Assembly: GCF_001676725.1 (NCBI RefSeq)
Contig: NZ_CP016172.1
Location: 930,001 to 994,000, forward strand
Direction of reading: 5' to 3'
Source of the DNA: Bordetella flabilis
GTDB lineage: Bacteria > Pseudomonadota > Gammaproteobacteria > Burkholderiales > Burkholderiaceae_B
Length of the DNA stretch: 64,000 bases
Positions 35,777-44,201 of the stretch are shown piece by piece. The position numbers and the translations under genes are program-made. The notes beneath the pieces are model-generated. The model searched no databases. It had not been told where the DNA came from and saw only the letters and a list, made by a program, of their open reading frames with translations. Numbering within the stretch: position 1 is the first letter of the stretch; every line of letters begins with the position of its first letter.

Positions 35777-36928
35777 TCACGATTCATGTATGGGCTGCCG
35801 AAGCGCGGGTGCACCCGCGGCACGTCCGGCGTAGCGCGCCAGCGCCTGCTCGTCGAGGTCCAGGCCCAGTCCGGGCGTATCGGGCAGTTCGATATAGCCG
35901 TCCACGGGCCGCAATTGCGCCGGGCAGATGCGGTCGCCGAATTCGACGAAGGGCAGGTAGTACTCGGTCAACAGGAAATTCGGCATCGTGGCCGAGGCGT
36001 GCACCGTGGCGGCCAGCGCCAGGGTGGTGGAATTGAAGTTGTGCGGCGACACGCCGACCGCGTGCGCTTCCGCCATGGCCGCGATTTCCTTCATTTCGAG
36101 GATGCCGCCGACGTTGCACACATCCGGGTTGATGATATCCACGGCGCGGCGCTCGAACAGTTCGCGGAACGCCGGCTTGCCATACAGCGTTTCACCCGAA
36201 ACGATGGGGATGGCCACCGCGTCGCGAACCTCGGCCAGCGCGCCGATGTGGTCCGCGGGGCAGGGTTCCTCGTACCAGTACAAGCGGAACGGCTCCATCG
36301 CTTTCCCCATGCGGATGGCGCTATAAGGCGCCAGGCGGCGCAAGGCATCGAACAGGATCTCCACATTGGGCCCGACCGCCTCGCGCACGGCGGCCACCAC
36401 CGCGATGACGTGATCTTCGTGCGCGCGCGGGACGTGCGTGCGCCAGGGGCCGGGAATGGGCGACAGCTTGATCGCCGCATAGCCCCGGTCCACCACGCGT
36501 CGCGCCGCGTCCGCATAGTCGGCCGGCGTCTTGCAATCGTCGCTCCAGCCATTGGCGTAGACGCGTATGCGGCGGCGGTAGGCGCCGCCCAGCAGGTTAT
36601 AGACCGGTTGCCCGCAGGCCTTGCCCACGATGTCCCACATCGCGTGCTCGATGGCGCTTTGCGCGCAATACAGCTCGAAGGAATGGCGGCGCTGCGCGAA
36701 ATCGTCATTGACGCCCTGCGTGAAATGCTTGATGTCGAAGGGACTGCGGCCCACCGTGGCGGCGCCCAGTTCCGCGACCGCGCCTTCGATGGCCAGGTCG
36801 CGGCCGCGCAGGGTATAGGCCTCGCCCCAGCCGTGCAGGCCGGCGTCGGTCTCCACCTTCACGAACAGCCAGGTCCGGTTGCGGAATCCCGGATCGATGG
36901 AATAGGACTTGATCGAAGTGATTTTCAT
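35777..36928 (-). CDS. enolase-superfamily enzyme, galactonate dehydratase-like
   Basis: 383 residues from the ATG at 36928. The opening 'MKITSIKSYSIDPGFRNRTW' and 'GWGEAYTLRGRDLAIEGAV' resemble sugar-acid dehydratases of the mandelate racemase group. The acid/base strand is 'AAIKLSPIPGPW' (K-x-S). The first metal ligand lies in 'ILFDALRRLAP', others in 'WYEEPCPADH' and 'IVSGETLYG'; the catalytic His is in 'GVSPHNFNST'. Likely dehydrates an acid sugar, but neither the exact substrate nor the stereochemistry can be read from sequence. Follows its Bug partner at 37003 by 74 bases. Confidence 0.87.
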   Translation of the reverse strand: MKITSIKSYSIDPGFRNRTWLFVKVETDAGLHGWGEAYTLRGRDLAIEGAVAELGAATVGRSPFDIKHFTQGVNDDFAQRRHSFELYCAQSAIEHAMWDIVGKACGQPVYNLLGGAYRRRIRVYANGWSDDCKTPADYADAARRVVDRGYAAIKLSPIPGPWRTHVPRAHEDHVIAVVAAVREAVGPNVEILFDALRRLAPYSAIRMGKAMEPFRLYWYEEPCPADHIGALAEVRDAVAIPIVSGETLYGKPAFRELFERRAVDIINPDVCNVGGILEMKEIAAMAEAHAVGVSPHNFNSTTLALAATVHASATMPNFLLTEYYLPFVEFGDRICPAQLRPVDGYIELPDTPGLGLDLDEQALARYAGRAAGAPALRQPIHES

Positions 36929-37002
36929 GCGTCTGGGTCTGCGTCTGCATCTGCGGCCGCGCGGATGGCCGCCGGGGAACGGGATGGGCGCGCGCGTCCC
37001 GA

Positions 37003-37992
37003 TTACTCGGGCTTGATGCCGGCGTGCCGGATGACTTCTCCCCAGCGCTGCGTTTCGGCCTGGATCATGGCGCCGAATTCGGCCGGCGTGCTGGCGACGA
37101 CGATGGCGCCCATGTCGGTCAGCTTGCGCTTGACGCCGGGGTCGTCGAGCGCCGCGATGAAGGCCTTGGCCAATCGGTCGCGCACCGGCGCCGGCGTGGC
37201 CGCCGGCGCGACCACGCCATACCAGTTGTCGAAGGTCGCGCCCGGATAGCCGGCTTCGGTCATGGTCTGCAGATCGGGCAGCAGGGGCGAGCGGGCCTTG
37301 CTGGTAATGGCCAGCGCCTTCAGCTTGCCGGCCCTGACCTGGGGCAGCAGCACGGGAAGGTCCAGGATACCCATTTGCACCTGTCCGCTGATCAGGTCCG
37401 TCATCGCGGGCGCGGCGCCCTTGTACGGCACATGCAGCAAGTCGATATGCGCGACGCTTTTCAGCAGTTCCACCGCCATGTGCGGCGGCCCGCCGAATCC
37501 CGCCGAGGCAAAGGAGATGCGCCCCGGTTCGCGGCGCGCCATCTGCACCAGGGTGTTCACATCGTTGGCGGGAAAGGCCGGCTGCACCACCAGCAGGGCG
37601 GGCACGCTGACCGCATGGGTAATTGGCGCGAAGTCGCGCTTCACATCGAAGCCAGGGTCGGCGTACAGGAAGGGATTCATCGACAGCACGCCGGCCGTGC
37701 TGAAGAAAAGCGTATAGCCGTCCGCGGCGGAGCGGGCCACGTAGGCGGCGGCGATGTTGCCGGACGCGCCGGGCCGGTTCTCGACGATGACGGGCTGGCC
37801 CAATGCCTGGGATACGTGCTCGCCGACGATGCGCGCCACCGCATCGGTCGGGCCGCCCGGCGGAAAACCCACGATGACGCGGATCGGCTTGTCCGGAAAA
37901 GCCTGGGCCTGCGCCGTGGCGGCCAACAGCGCGACCGCGCAGGCCAGCACCGCGCCCAGCACCTGGCGCAACGGCATCCATCGATGAAGCAT
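37003..37992 (-). CDS. Bug/TctC-family periplasmic solute-binding protein
   Basis: 329 residues, starting at 37992 after 'caggagacagga'. Signal peptide ends 'LLAATAQAQA' near residue 30. Seen: 'IRVIVGFPPGGPTDAVARIV', 'VIVENRPGASGNIAAAYVAR', 'SFASAGFGGPPHMAVELLKS', 'LHVPYKGAAPAMTDLISG' and 'LPDLQTMTEAGYPGATFDNW'. First gene of the four-gene operon, directly divergent from a LysR regulator. It probably signals or delivers the inducing carboxylate. Confidence 0.93.
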   Translation of the reverse strand: MLHRWMPLRQVLGAVLACAVALLAATAQAQAFPDKPIRVIVGFPPGGPTDAVARIVGEHVSQALGQPVIVENRPGASGNIAAAYVARSAADGYTLFFSTAGVLSMNPFLYADPGFDVKRDFAPITHAVSVPALLVVQPAFPANDVNTLVQMARREPGRISFASAGFGGPPHMAVELLKSVAHIDLLHVPYKGAAPAMTDLISGQVQMGILDLPVLLPQVRAGKLKALAITSKARSPLLPDLQTMTEAGYPGATFDNWYGVVAPAATPAPVRDRLAKAFIAALDDPGVKRKLTDMGAIVVASTPAEFGAMIQAETQRWGEVIRHAGIKPE

Positions 37993-38057
37993 TCCTGTCT
38001 CCTGGTCCTGCGTCTTGTCGGCGGGGCGGCGGGGCGTCCCATGGCAGGTTCGGCTCG

Positions 38058-38085
38058 ATTATGGGTGTGCCGCAGGCATTCTGAA
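38058..38085 (-). promoter_or_regulatory. candidate promoter of the Bug/enolase operon
   Basis: On the minus strand TTCAGA (38085-38080), a 16-base spacer, and CATAAT (38063-38058), about 65 bases upstream of the Bug start. CATAAT matches the -10 consensus at five of six positions. A LysR-type dyad lies just upstream at 38100-38110. Confidence 0.42.
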
Positions 38086-38099
38086 TACGGATAGAGCGG

Positions 38100-38110
38100 A
38101 TATCAGATAT
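38100..38110. promoter_or_regulatory. candidate LysR-type operator
   Basis: ATATC-A-GATAT is a perfect 11-base dyad between the divergent Bug and LysR genes, 15 bases upstream of the minus-strand -35 and 11 bases before the lysR ATG. This is the expected place for an autoregulatory recognition site. Confidence 0.45.
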
Positions 38111-38121
38111 GCTGTTTCTCG

Positions 38122-39006
38122 ATGGAGCTCAAGCAACTCGAATACTTCGTCCATGTGGTCGATACCGCCAGCTTCAGCCGGGCGGCGCTGGCGCTCAACG
38201 TCGCCCAGTCCACGCTGAGCCGGCAGATCGCGCTGCTGGAAAACCAGACCGGCCAGCGTTTGCTGGTACGCACGGGCCGGGGCGCCGTGCCCACGGCGGC
38301 CGGCGCGGCCCTGCTGCCTCATGCGCGCACCATGCTGCACGTGGCGCGGGTGGCCGGCGAGGAACTGCGCGATATGCACGCCAGTCCGTCGGGCCGCATC
38401 ACGCTGGGCCTGCCCTCCGTCGTGGCCTTGCGCATCGGCGTGGCGCTGGTGCAGCAATTCCGAGAGCGGTTCCCGCGCGCCGTGCTGTCCATGTCGGAAG
38501 GCGTCAGCCCCCAACTGACGGAATGGGCCATCGATGGCCGGCTGGATCTGGCCCTGGTGCACAACCCGCTGCCTTCGCCGCAACTGACCTACCTGCCCAT
38601 CGCGAGCGAAAAGATGGTGCTGGTTGCGCCCGCCAGCGCCGCAAGGCTGCCGCGCCAGATCGATCTCGTCGCGCTGGCCGCCTATCCCATGGTGGTGACC
38701 AGCGCGCTGAACGCCGTGCGCGACCGCGTCGAATCGGTGCTCAAGCCGCGCGGCATCGCGCTGCAGATCGTGGCCGAGGCCGGCTATGTGCATACGGTGT
38801 TCGGGCTGGTGGCCAGCGGCGTGGGGTACACCATCCTGCCCGAGGGCGCGCTGGCCCTGTGGGAGCACGCCGACCGCCTGCAATGGGCACCCATCGGCGC
38901 CCCCGTCATCCGCAACAGGCTGGTGCTGGCCGTGCCGAAGGCCAGGCCGGCCACGCGCCTGACCGCAGGCGTCGTCGCCATCCTGAAGGGCTTGTACCGG
39001 CGCTAG
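38122..39006 (+). CDS. LysR-family transcriptional regulator
   Basis: 294 residues. The helix-turn-helix is near residues 17-40: 'ASFSRAALALNVAQSTLSRQ', then 'LENQTGQRLLVRTGRGAVPT'. The effector domain begins near residue 93 ('ITLGLPSVVALRIGVALVQQ') and includes 'SGVGYTILPEGALALWE'. Resembles the CynR/Nac-like LysR group. Divergent from the Bug/enolase operon at 33581-37992, with a dyad and promoter between them, so it very probably regulates that operon. Confidence 0.92.
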   Translation: MELKQLEYFVHVVDTASFSRAALALNVAQSTLSRQIALLENQTGQRLLVRTGRGAVPTAAGAALLPHARTMLHVARVAGEELRDMHASPSGRITLGLPSVVALRIGVALVQQFRERFPRAVLSMSEGVSPQLTEWAIDGRLDLALVHNPLPSPQLTYLPIASEKMVLVAPASAARLPRQIDLVALAAYPMVVTSALNAVRDRVESVLKPRGIALQIVAEAGYVHTVFGLVASGVGYTILPEGALALWEHADRLQWAPIGAPVIRNRLVLAVPKARPATRLTAGVVAILKGLYRR

Positions 39007-39110
39007 GCGCCAGTCAGGCCGCATCGCGGGCGGTCCCTCGCCTGTCACCGGCGCAGGCCTCGGACAGGGGCCGGGCAGGGGGTTCATTGCGAGGCGGCGC
39101 GGGATAATAC

Positions 39111-39128
39111 TGAAATAGATATGTTTCA
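39111..39128. promoter_or_regulatory. AT-rich dyad upstream of the GGDEF gene
   Basis: TGAAATAGATATGTTTCA matches its reverse complement at 14 of 18 positions, in an unusually AT-rich island of a GC-rich 217-base spacer. A -10-like TAAAAT follows at 39143-39148. Likely part of the promoter or operator of the diguanylate cyclase gene, with no known binding protein. Confidence 0.33.
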
Positions 39129-39223
39129 GATATTTCCAGTCGTAAAATACCACTTTGCCCCTGGACCGGTGGGAACCGGCGGTGACCAAGATGCCTGCAC
39201 CGTGCGCCCGCCCCTGAGAACCC

Positions 39224-40384
39224 ATGTTCAGTCCCGTCGCGCTCTACGTAGTCGGCATCATGTCTGGCGTGGTGAGCGTGGTCGTGCTCGGCTCGTTGTT
39301 GCGCTCGGAGGTGGCGGGCCTGTATCGCTGGATCGCGGCCAACATCATCATCGTGGTGGCGATGCTGATATTGGCCGTGAGCGGCGATGCGCCGGGTGCC
39401 GCGAGCATCGTGGCTGCGAGCTGCCTGTCGGCGGGCGCGGGCTTCGCGGTGGTGCAGGGTTGCCGGCTGTTTTTCGGCCTGGCGCCCTCGCGGCTGTATG
39501 AGGTCGCGGCCTACGGGGCCGTCGTGGCGGGGCTGGTCTACTGGACGTATCTGGCGCCCAATGTAAACGCCCGGATCGTCCTGATGTCGGCATTCCTGGC
39601 CTACGTCCGCTTGCAAGTGGGCTGGACCGTCTACACGATGCGGCCGCCCCATCGGCCCCGCTACAGCTATCAGTTCGTGGCCGTCGTGGCTGCGCTGGGC
39701 GGGATGGTGCATGTCGCACGCGGGCTGGCCGTCGTCCTGGGGTGGGAGCATCACACGCGTTTCCTGGAGCCGACGACCATGAACGTCGCCTTCCTGGGGA
39801 TGGGCATCATCACGCTGCCCTGCCTGTCGATAGGTGCGGTCATGCTGGCCTATGACCGCATGGCCGAACGCATGGAGCGCCTGGCGACCATCGATGAGCT
39901 GACCGGCGCGCTGGTGCGCCGCGAGTTCATGGCGCGGGCGCAGGCACAGCTGGCGCGGGCGGACGGCGCCAACGCTCCCTTGTCGATGGCGATCCTGGAC
40001 ATCGACAACTTCAAGGCGATCAACGACATGCACGGACATGCCGCTGGAGACCATGCTCTTCACTACTTTTCCTCCATCGTGTCGGGGGAAATCCGGCAGG
40101 GTGATACCTATGGCCGCCTGGGGGGCGAGGAATTCGCCGTGCTGTTGCCCGCGACATCCAAGGCCGAGGCCGTCAGGCTGGTGAACCGCTTGCGCCTGCG
40201 CGTGGCCGGCTCCGTCCTGCCGCTGGCGCGCGGCGAAATCGCGTGCACCTTCAGTGCCGGCGTGGAGCAGTATCGGAGCGGCGAGACCCTGGCCAGCCTG
40301 ATGGCCCGGGCGGACGCGGCGCTCTATCTGGCCAAGGCCATGGGCCGCAACCGCGTCGTCTCGGCGGTCCCCGTCACGGATTGA
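39224..40384 (+). CDS. membrane diguanylate cyclase (GGDEF domain)
   Basis: 386 residues. About six or seven membrane helices form an N-terminal sensor (residues 1-215, e.g. 'VALYVVGIMSGVVSVVVLGS'). The GGDEF domain follows: 'ATIDELTGALVRREFMARAQ', 'MAILDIDNFKAINDMHGHAA' and the active site 'GGEEF' in 'YGRLGGEEFAVLLPA'. RQGD, five residues before GGEEF, is an intact RxxD inhibitory site, so product inhibition by c-di-GMP is expected. It makes c-di-GMP, controlling attachment or motility. No EAL or HD-GYP partner nearby. Confidence 0.93.
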   Translation: MFSPVALYVVGIMSGVVSVVVLGSLLRSEVAGLYRWIAANIIIVVAMLILAVSGDAPGAASIVAASCLSAGAGFAVVQGCRLFFGLAPSRLYEVAAYGAVVAGLVYWTYLAPNVNARIVLMSAFLAYVRLQVGWTVYTMRPPHRPRYSYQFVAVVAALGGMVHVARGLAVVLGWEHHTRFLEPTTMNVAFLGMGIITLPCLSIGAVMLAYDRMAERMERLATIDELTGALVRREFMARAQAQLARADGANAPLSMAILDIDNFKAINDMHGHAAGDHALHYFSSIVSGEIRQGDTYGRLGGEEFAVLLPATSKAEAVRLVNRLRLRVAGSVLPLARGEIACTFSAGVEQYRSGETLASLMARADAALYLAKAMGRNRVVSAVPVTD

Positions 40385-40517
40385 AGAGCGGCCATTGGTT
40401 GTCTCGGGCGTCGGCAGGGTCGCGGCGTTCAGGTGCGGGACAACACTTTTCCCTAAGATCGGGTGTGTCCCACCGGGCGGCATGGCGCGCCCGGCTCACC
40501 GTATCGCACTGCCCATC

Positions 40518-42071
40518 ATGGCCACCGAACCTGTCCCTCATCCGCCCCTGAAAGGCGGCCAGCTTGTGCTGGCAACCGTGGCGGTGGCGCTTGCCACCTT
40601 CATGAATGTCCTGGATACCTCCATCGCCAACGTGGCGATTCCCACGATTTCCGGCAATCTCGGCGTATCGGTGGACGAGGGGACCTGGGTCATCACGGTA
40701 TTCGCCGCGTCCAATGCGGTGTCCATTCCGTTGACGGGGTGGCTGACCCAGCGGCTGGGCCAGATACGCCTGTTCGTCGGCGCCATCGTGCTGTTCACCC
40801 TGGCATCGTGGCTGTGCGGCATTGCGCCCAGCCTGCCGATCCTGCTTTTCGCGCGCGTGCTGCAAGGGGCCGTGGCGGGGCCGCTGATCCCGATGTCGCA
40901 GGCCATCCTGCTGGGCTCCTACCCCAAGGAGAGAAGTTCGATGGCGCTGGCGCTGTGGGCGATGACCGCCACGGTCGGCCCCATCGCCGGTCCGGCCCTG
41001 GGTGGCTGGATCACCGACAGTTTCAGCTGGTCGTGGATTTTCTATATCAATATCCCGGTGGGCCTGTTCGCGGCGTCGGTGACCTGGGCCATCTACCGCA
41101 GCCGCGAGACGCCGATCCGCAAGGCGCCGATCGACCTGGTCGGGTTGATCCTGCTGGTGACCTGGGTGGCGGCCCTGCAGATCATGCTGGACAAGGGCCG
41201 CGACCTGGACTGGTTCGATTCTTCCGTCATCGTGGCGCTGGGTGTGACGGCCGTCGTCAGTTTCTGCTTTTTCCTCATATGGGAACTGACCGAGCCGAAT
41301 CCCGTCGTGGACCTGCGCCTGTTCGCGCAGCGCAATTTCAGCGGCGGCACGATCGCGATCTCGGTGGCCTACGCGGTGTTCTTCGGCAACCTGGTGCTGC
41401 TGCCGCAGTGGATGCAGGAGTACCTGAACTATCGTTCCATCGACGCCGGCCTCGCGCTGGCGCCGCTGGGAATATTCGCCCTGGTCCTGTCACCCGTCGT
41501 GGGGCGCCTGCTGCCGCGCACGGACGCGCGCATCGTGGCCACCGTTGCCTTCGTCTGTTTCGCGGCCGTGTTCTATATGCGCACGGACTACGTGACAGAG
41601 ATCGACACGTGGCACCTGGTACTGCCGACGCTGCTGCAGGGCATCCCGATGGCCCTGTTCTTTGTGCCTTTGACCGTCATTATCCTGTCCGGGCAGCCAC
41701 CGCAGCGGCTTCCCGCCGCGGCGGGCTTGTCGAACTTCGTGCGGGTCTTTTGCGGCGCGATCGGCACCTCCATCGCCGGCACGGTCTGGAACAACCGTAC
41801 CGTGCTGCATCACGAGCGGCTTACCGAGGTCGCGAATGTGGATAATCCGCTGTTCACGCACCAGATCGACGCGATACGCGCGCTGCTGCACGTGGACGCC
41901 GCCGCGGCGCGCGCCATGTTCGATTCCGCGCTGACGGCCCAGGCGGCGATCATGGGGCTGGACGACATCTTCTACGTGTCCGCGGGGATCTTCCTGCTGA
42001 TCATTCCGCTGATCTGGATCACCCGCCCCGCCAAGGGCGGCGGCGGTGCGGACGCGTCCGCGGCGCACTGA
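40518..42071 (+). CDS. MFS drug exporter, DHA2/EmrB type
   Basis: 517 residues from the ATG at 40518, with fourteen hydrophobic segments. The opening 'FMNVLDTSIANVAIPTISGN' contains motif D1 of DHA2 pumps, followed by 'DEGTWVITVFAASNAVSIPL' and motif C-like 'GPIAGPALGGWITDSFSWSW'. EmrB-type pumps work with an EmrA adaptor, but none is adjacent here. Exports hydrophobic toxic compounds with proton antiport. A 133-base gap separates it from the GGDEF gene. Confidence 0.92.
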   Translation: MATEPVPHPPLKGGQLVLATVAVALATFMNVLDTSIANVAIPTISGNLGVSVDEGTWVITVFAASNAVSIPLTGWLTQRLGQIRLFVGAIVLFTLASWLCGIAPSLPILLFARVLQGAVAGPLIPMSQAILLGSYPKERSSMALALWAMTATVGPIAGPALGGWITDSFSWSWIFYINIPVGLFAASVTWAIYRSRETPIRKAPIDLVGLILLVTWVAALQIMLDKGRDLDWFDSSVIVALGVTAVVSFCFFLIWELTEPNPVVDLRLFAQRNFSGGTIAISVAYAVFFGNLVLLPQWMQEYLNYRSIDAGLALAPLGIFALVLSPVVGRLLPRTDARIVATVAFVCFAAVFYMRTDYVTEIDTWHLVLPTLLQGIPMALFFVPLTVIILSGQPPQRLPAAAGLSNFVRVFCGAIGTSIAGTVWNNRTVLHHERLTEVANVDNPLFTHQIDAIRALLHVDAAAARAMFDSALTAQAAIMGLDDIFYVSAGIFLLIIPLIWITRPAKGGGGADASAAH

Positions 42072-42307
42072 CGCTGGCGGCGGACCGGGGCGGCCAGTGC
42101 TTGCCTTGCACGGGCCATCTGCGCGCGCGGCGGTGTGTATCGAAGCGATCCATCGCCACGGCAGCCGGGGCGAGGGCGCGCCGGGGCGGGGAATAAATGG
42201 TGACGGCGGGTGTTGTCCTGCCATGAAAGGCAAAGCGGCCGGGCGGGCCGCCGGCGCCGCCGTACAACACAGGGCGTGGGGACGCGCCCGGAAGGGAGAA
42301 CTTCGCC

Positions 42308-43204
42308 ATGGCCATCGAACATCGGTATTTTTCCGAGGACGCTTCCATCGATATCGTCACCGGGCGTCATCGCCATGCGCCGGACGCGCGCATGAAGCAG
42401 GTGATGGACGTCGTCGTGCGCAAGCTGCACGAGGCGGTCAAGGAGATCGAGCCGACGCAGGAGGAGTGGATGCGCGCCATCGCCTTCCTGACCCGGACGG
42501 GTCAGATGTGCGATGCGTCGCGCCAGGAGTACATCCTGCTGTCCGACGTGCTGGGCGTGTCGATGCTGGTCGACGCGATCAATCACCGCCACCCCGCCGG
42601 CGCGACCGCCAGTACGGTGCTGGGGCCTTTCCATGTCGTCGGGGCGCCGGAACGCCCCATGGGCGCCAATATAAGCGTGGGCCAAGGCGGGGAACCCCTG
42701 GTCGTTTCGGGCACGGTGCGCGACACGGCAGGCCGCCCTGTCGGCGGCGCCACGCTGGATGTCTGGATGGCCAACCATGAAGGCCTGTATGACGTGCAGC
42801 AGCAGGGCGTACGGCCGGAGGGCAACCTGCGCGGGTTGTTCCGTACGGGCGCGGACGGCCGGTACGAATTCCGCACGATCAAGCCCATGTCCTACCCGAT
42901 TCCCGCGGACGGCACCGTCGGCCGGCTCCTGGAAGGCCTGGCCCGCCATCCCTTTCGTCCCGCGCACATTCATTTCATCGTGCAGGCAGCCGGATACGCA
43001 GGGGTGGTGACCCATATCTTCGACCAGACAGACCCCTACCTGGCCTCCGACGCGGTATTCGGGGTGAAGGAAAGCCTGCTGGCCAACTTCGAGCGGACGC
43101 ACGACCCCGAAGTGGCGCGCCGGCATGGACTGGACGGCGAGTTCTGGCGCGTGCGGCAGGATTTCACGCTGATGGCCGAATCGACGGCGGCGGCCGCCGC
43201 CTGA
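42308..43204 (+). CDS. intradiol ring-cleavage dioxygenase
   Basis: 298 residues with 'gggag' upstream of the ATG. The N-terminal dimerisation domain (residues 1-100) resembles catechol and hydroxyquinol 1,2-dioxygenases. The Fe(III) ligands are visible: Tyr in 'HEGLYDVQQ', Tyr in 'KPMSYPIPADG', and two His in 'RPAHIHFIVQAAGY'. 'TVLGPFHVVGAPE' is the conserved entrance to the catalytic domain. Cleaves a catechol-type ring between the hydroxyls; hydroxyquinol or substituted catechols are most likely. No maleylacetate reductase or muconate genes are adjacent, so the rest of the pathway must lie elsewhere. Confidence 0.9.
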   Translation: MAIEHRYFSEDASIDIVTGRHRHAPDARMKQVMDVVVRKLHEAVKEIEPTQEEWMRAIAFLTRTGQMCDASRQEYILLSDVLGVSMLVDAINHRHPAGATASTVLGPFHVVGAPERPMGANISVGQGGEPLVVSGTVRDTAGRPVGGATLDVWMANHEGLYDVQQQGVRPEGNLRGLFRTGADGRYEFRTIKPMSYPIPADGTVGRLLEGLARHPFRPAHIHFIVQAAGYAGVVTHIFDQTDPYLASDAVFGVKESLLANFERTHDPEVARRHGLDGEFWRVRQDFTLMAESTAAAAA

Positions 43205-43219
43205 CCATACCCGGCGCGA

Positions 43220-44200
43220 CTAGAGCCCGAAAACGCGCATCGCGTTGCCCGCGCGTACCGCCTCGCATTGCGCCTTGGGCAAGGCCGCGGTGTTGGCGAA
43301 CGCGCCGCGGGTGTCATGGACCTGGTGCGGCCAGTCCGTTCCGAACATCACCCGGTCGGCGCCGACCACGGAGATCAGGAACTCCAGCGTCGCCGGGCTG
43401 TAGCAGATGCAGTCGTAATAGATATGTCGCAGGTAGTCGATGGGGTTGCGCTTCATCTGGCGGCGCTGCGGAATTTCCACCTCGTTGCCCTTCTGGAAGC
43501 GTCCGGCCAGGTAAGGCAGGGTTCCGCCCGCGTGCGAGGCGATCAGCTTCAGGTTGGGATACTGGTCGAAGAAGCCTTCGAAGATCATCCGTGTGATCGC
43601 CAGCGTCGTATCGAACATGAATCCGACCGACCAGCTCAGGTCGAATTTGGTCATGTCCATCAGTTGCGCGCCCGGCGGGTCCGTCGGGTGCACCAGCACC
43701 GGCAGCGCGCGGCGGTCGATCTCCGCCCAGATCGGGGCGAACATGGGATCCGTCAGGCTGCGGCCGTCGATGTTGGCCAGCACCATCACGCCGCTGGCGC
43801 CCTTGTCGCAGCTGCGCTGCAGCTCGTGCAACGCCGCCTGGGGATATTGCCACGGCAAGGAGGTGAACCAGCGGATGCGTCCGGGATAGGCGGCCTGCGC
43901 CTGCGCCATCGTATCGTTGGATTCACGCGCGGCCTCGCAGCTGGTGGCCTCGTCGCCCCAGTACACATTGGGGCAGGTGAGCGAGACGACCGATATGTCG
44001 ATGCCCGCTTCGTCCATGTGCCTGATGCGCAGGTCGTAGTCGAAGTGGCCTTTCTGCGGAATCACCACGGGCGTGTTGCCGCGGAATATCTCCTGCTGCC
44101 CGTCGGGACGCGTCTGGATGTTGTACACGCCTCCTTTCCGCTTGATGAGTTCCAGCCATCCGTGGGTGAAGGCGTGGGTGTGGACATCGATGACGGGCAT
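43220..44200 (-). CDS. amidohydrolase-family protein (ACMSD/decarboxylase-like)
   Basis: 326 residues. N-terminal metal motif 'VIDVHTHAFTHGW' (HxH), then 'PVLVHPTDPPG', 'LIASHAGGTLPYLAGR' and 'VMFGTDWPHQ', the pattern of the ACMSD group: aminocarboxymuconate-semialdehyde decarboxylase and the 2,3-dihydroxybenzoate or gamma-resorcylate decarboxylases. Non-oxidative decarboxylation of an aromatic acid is the likely reaction. Its start follows the MFS stop by one base, and it converges with the dioxygenase. A decarboxylase making a dihydroxyaromatic for the dioxygenase would be a sensible link, but this is inferred. Confidence 0.88.
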   Translation of the reverse strand: MPVIDVHTHAFTHGWLELIKRKGGVYNIQTRPDGQQEIFRGNTPVVIPQKGHFDYDLRIRHMDEAGIDISVVSLTCPNVYWGDEATSCEAARESNDTMAQAQAAYPGRIRWFTSLPWQYPQAALHELQRSCDKGASGVMVLANIDGRSLTDPMFAPIWAEIDRRALPVLVHPTDPPGAQLMDMTKFDLSWSVGFMFDTTLAITRMIFEGFFDQYPNLKLIASHAGGTLPYLAGRFQKGNEVEIPQRRQMKRNPIDYLRHIYYDCICYSPATLEFLISVVGADRVMFGTDWPHQVHDTRGAFANTAALPKAQCEAVRAGNAMRVFGL

Positions 44201-44201
44201 T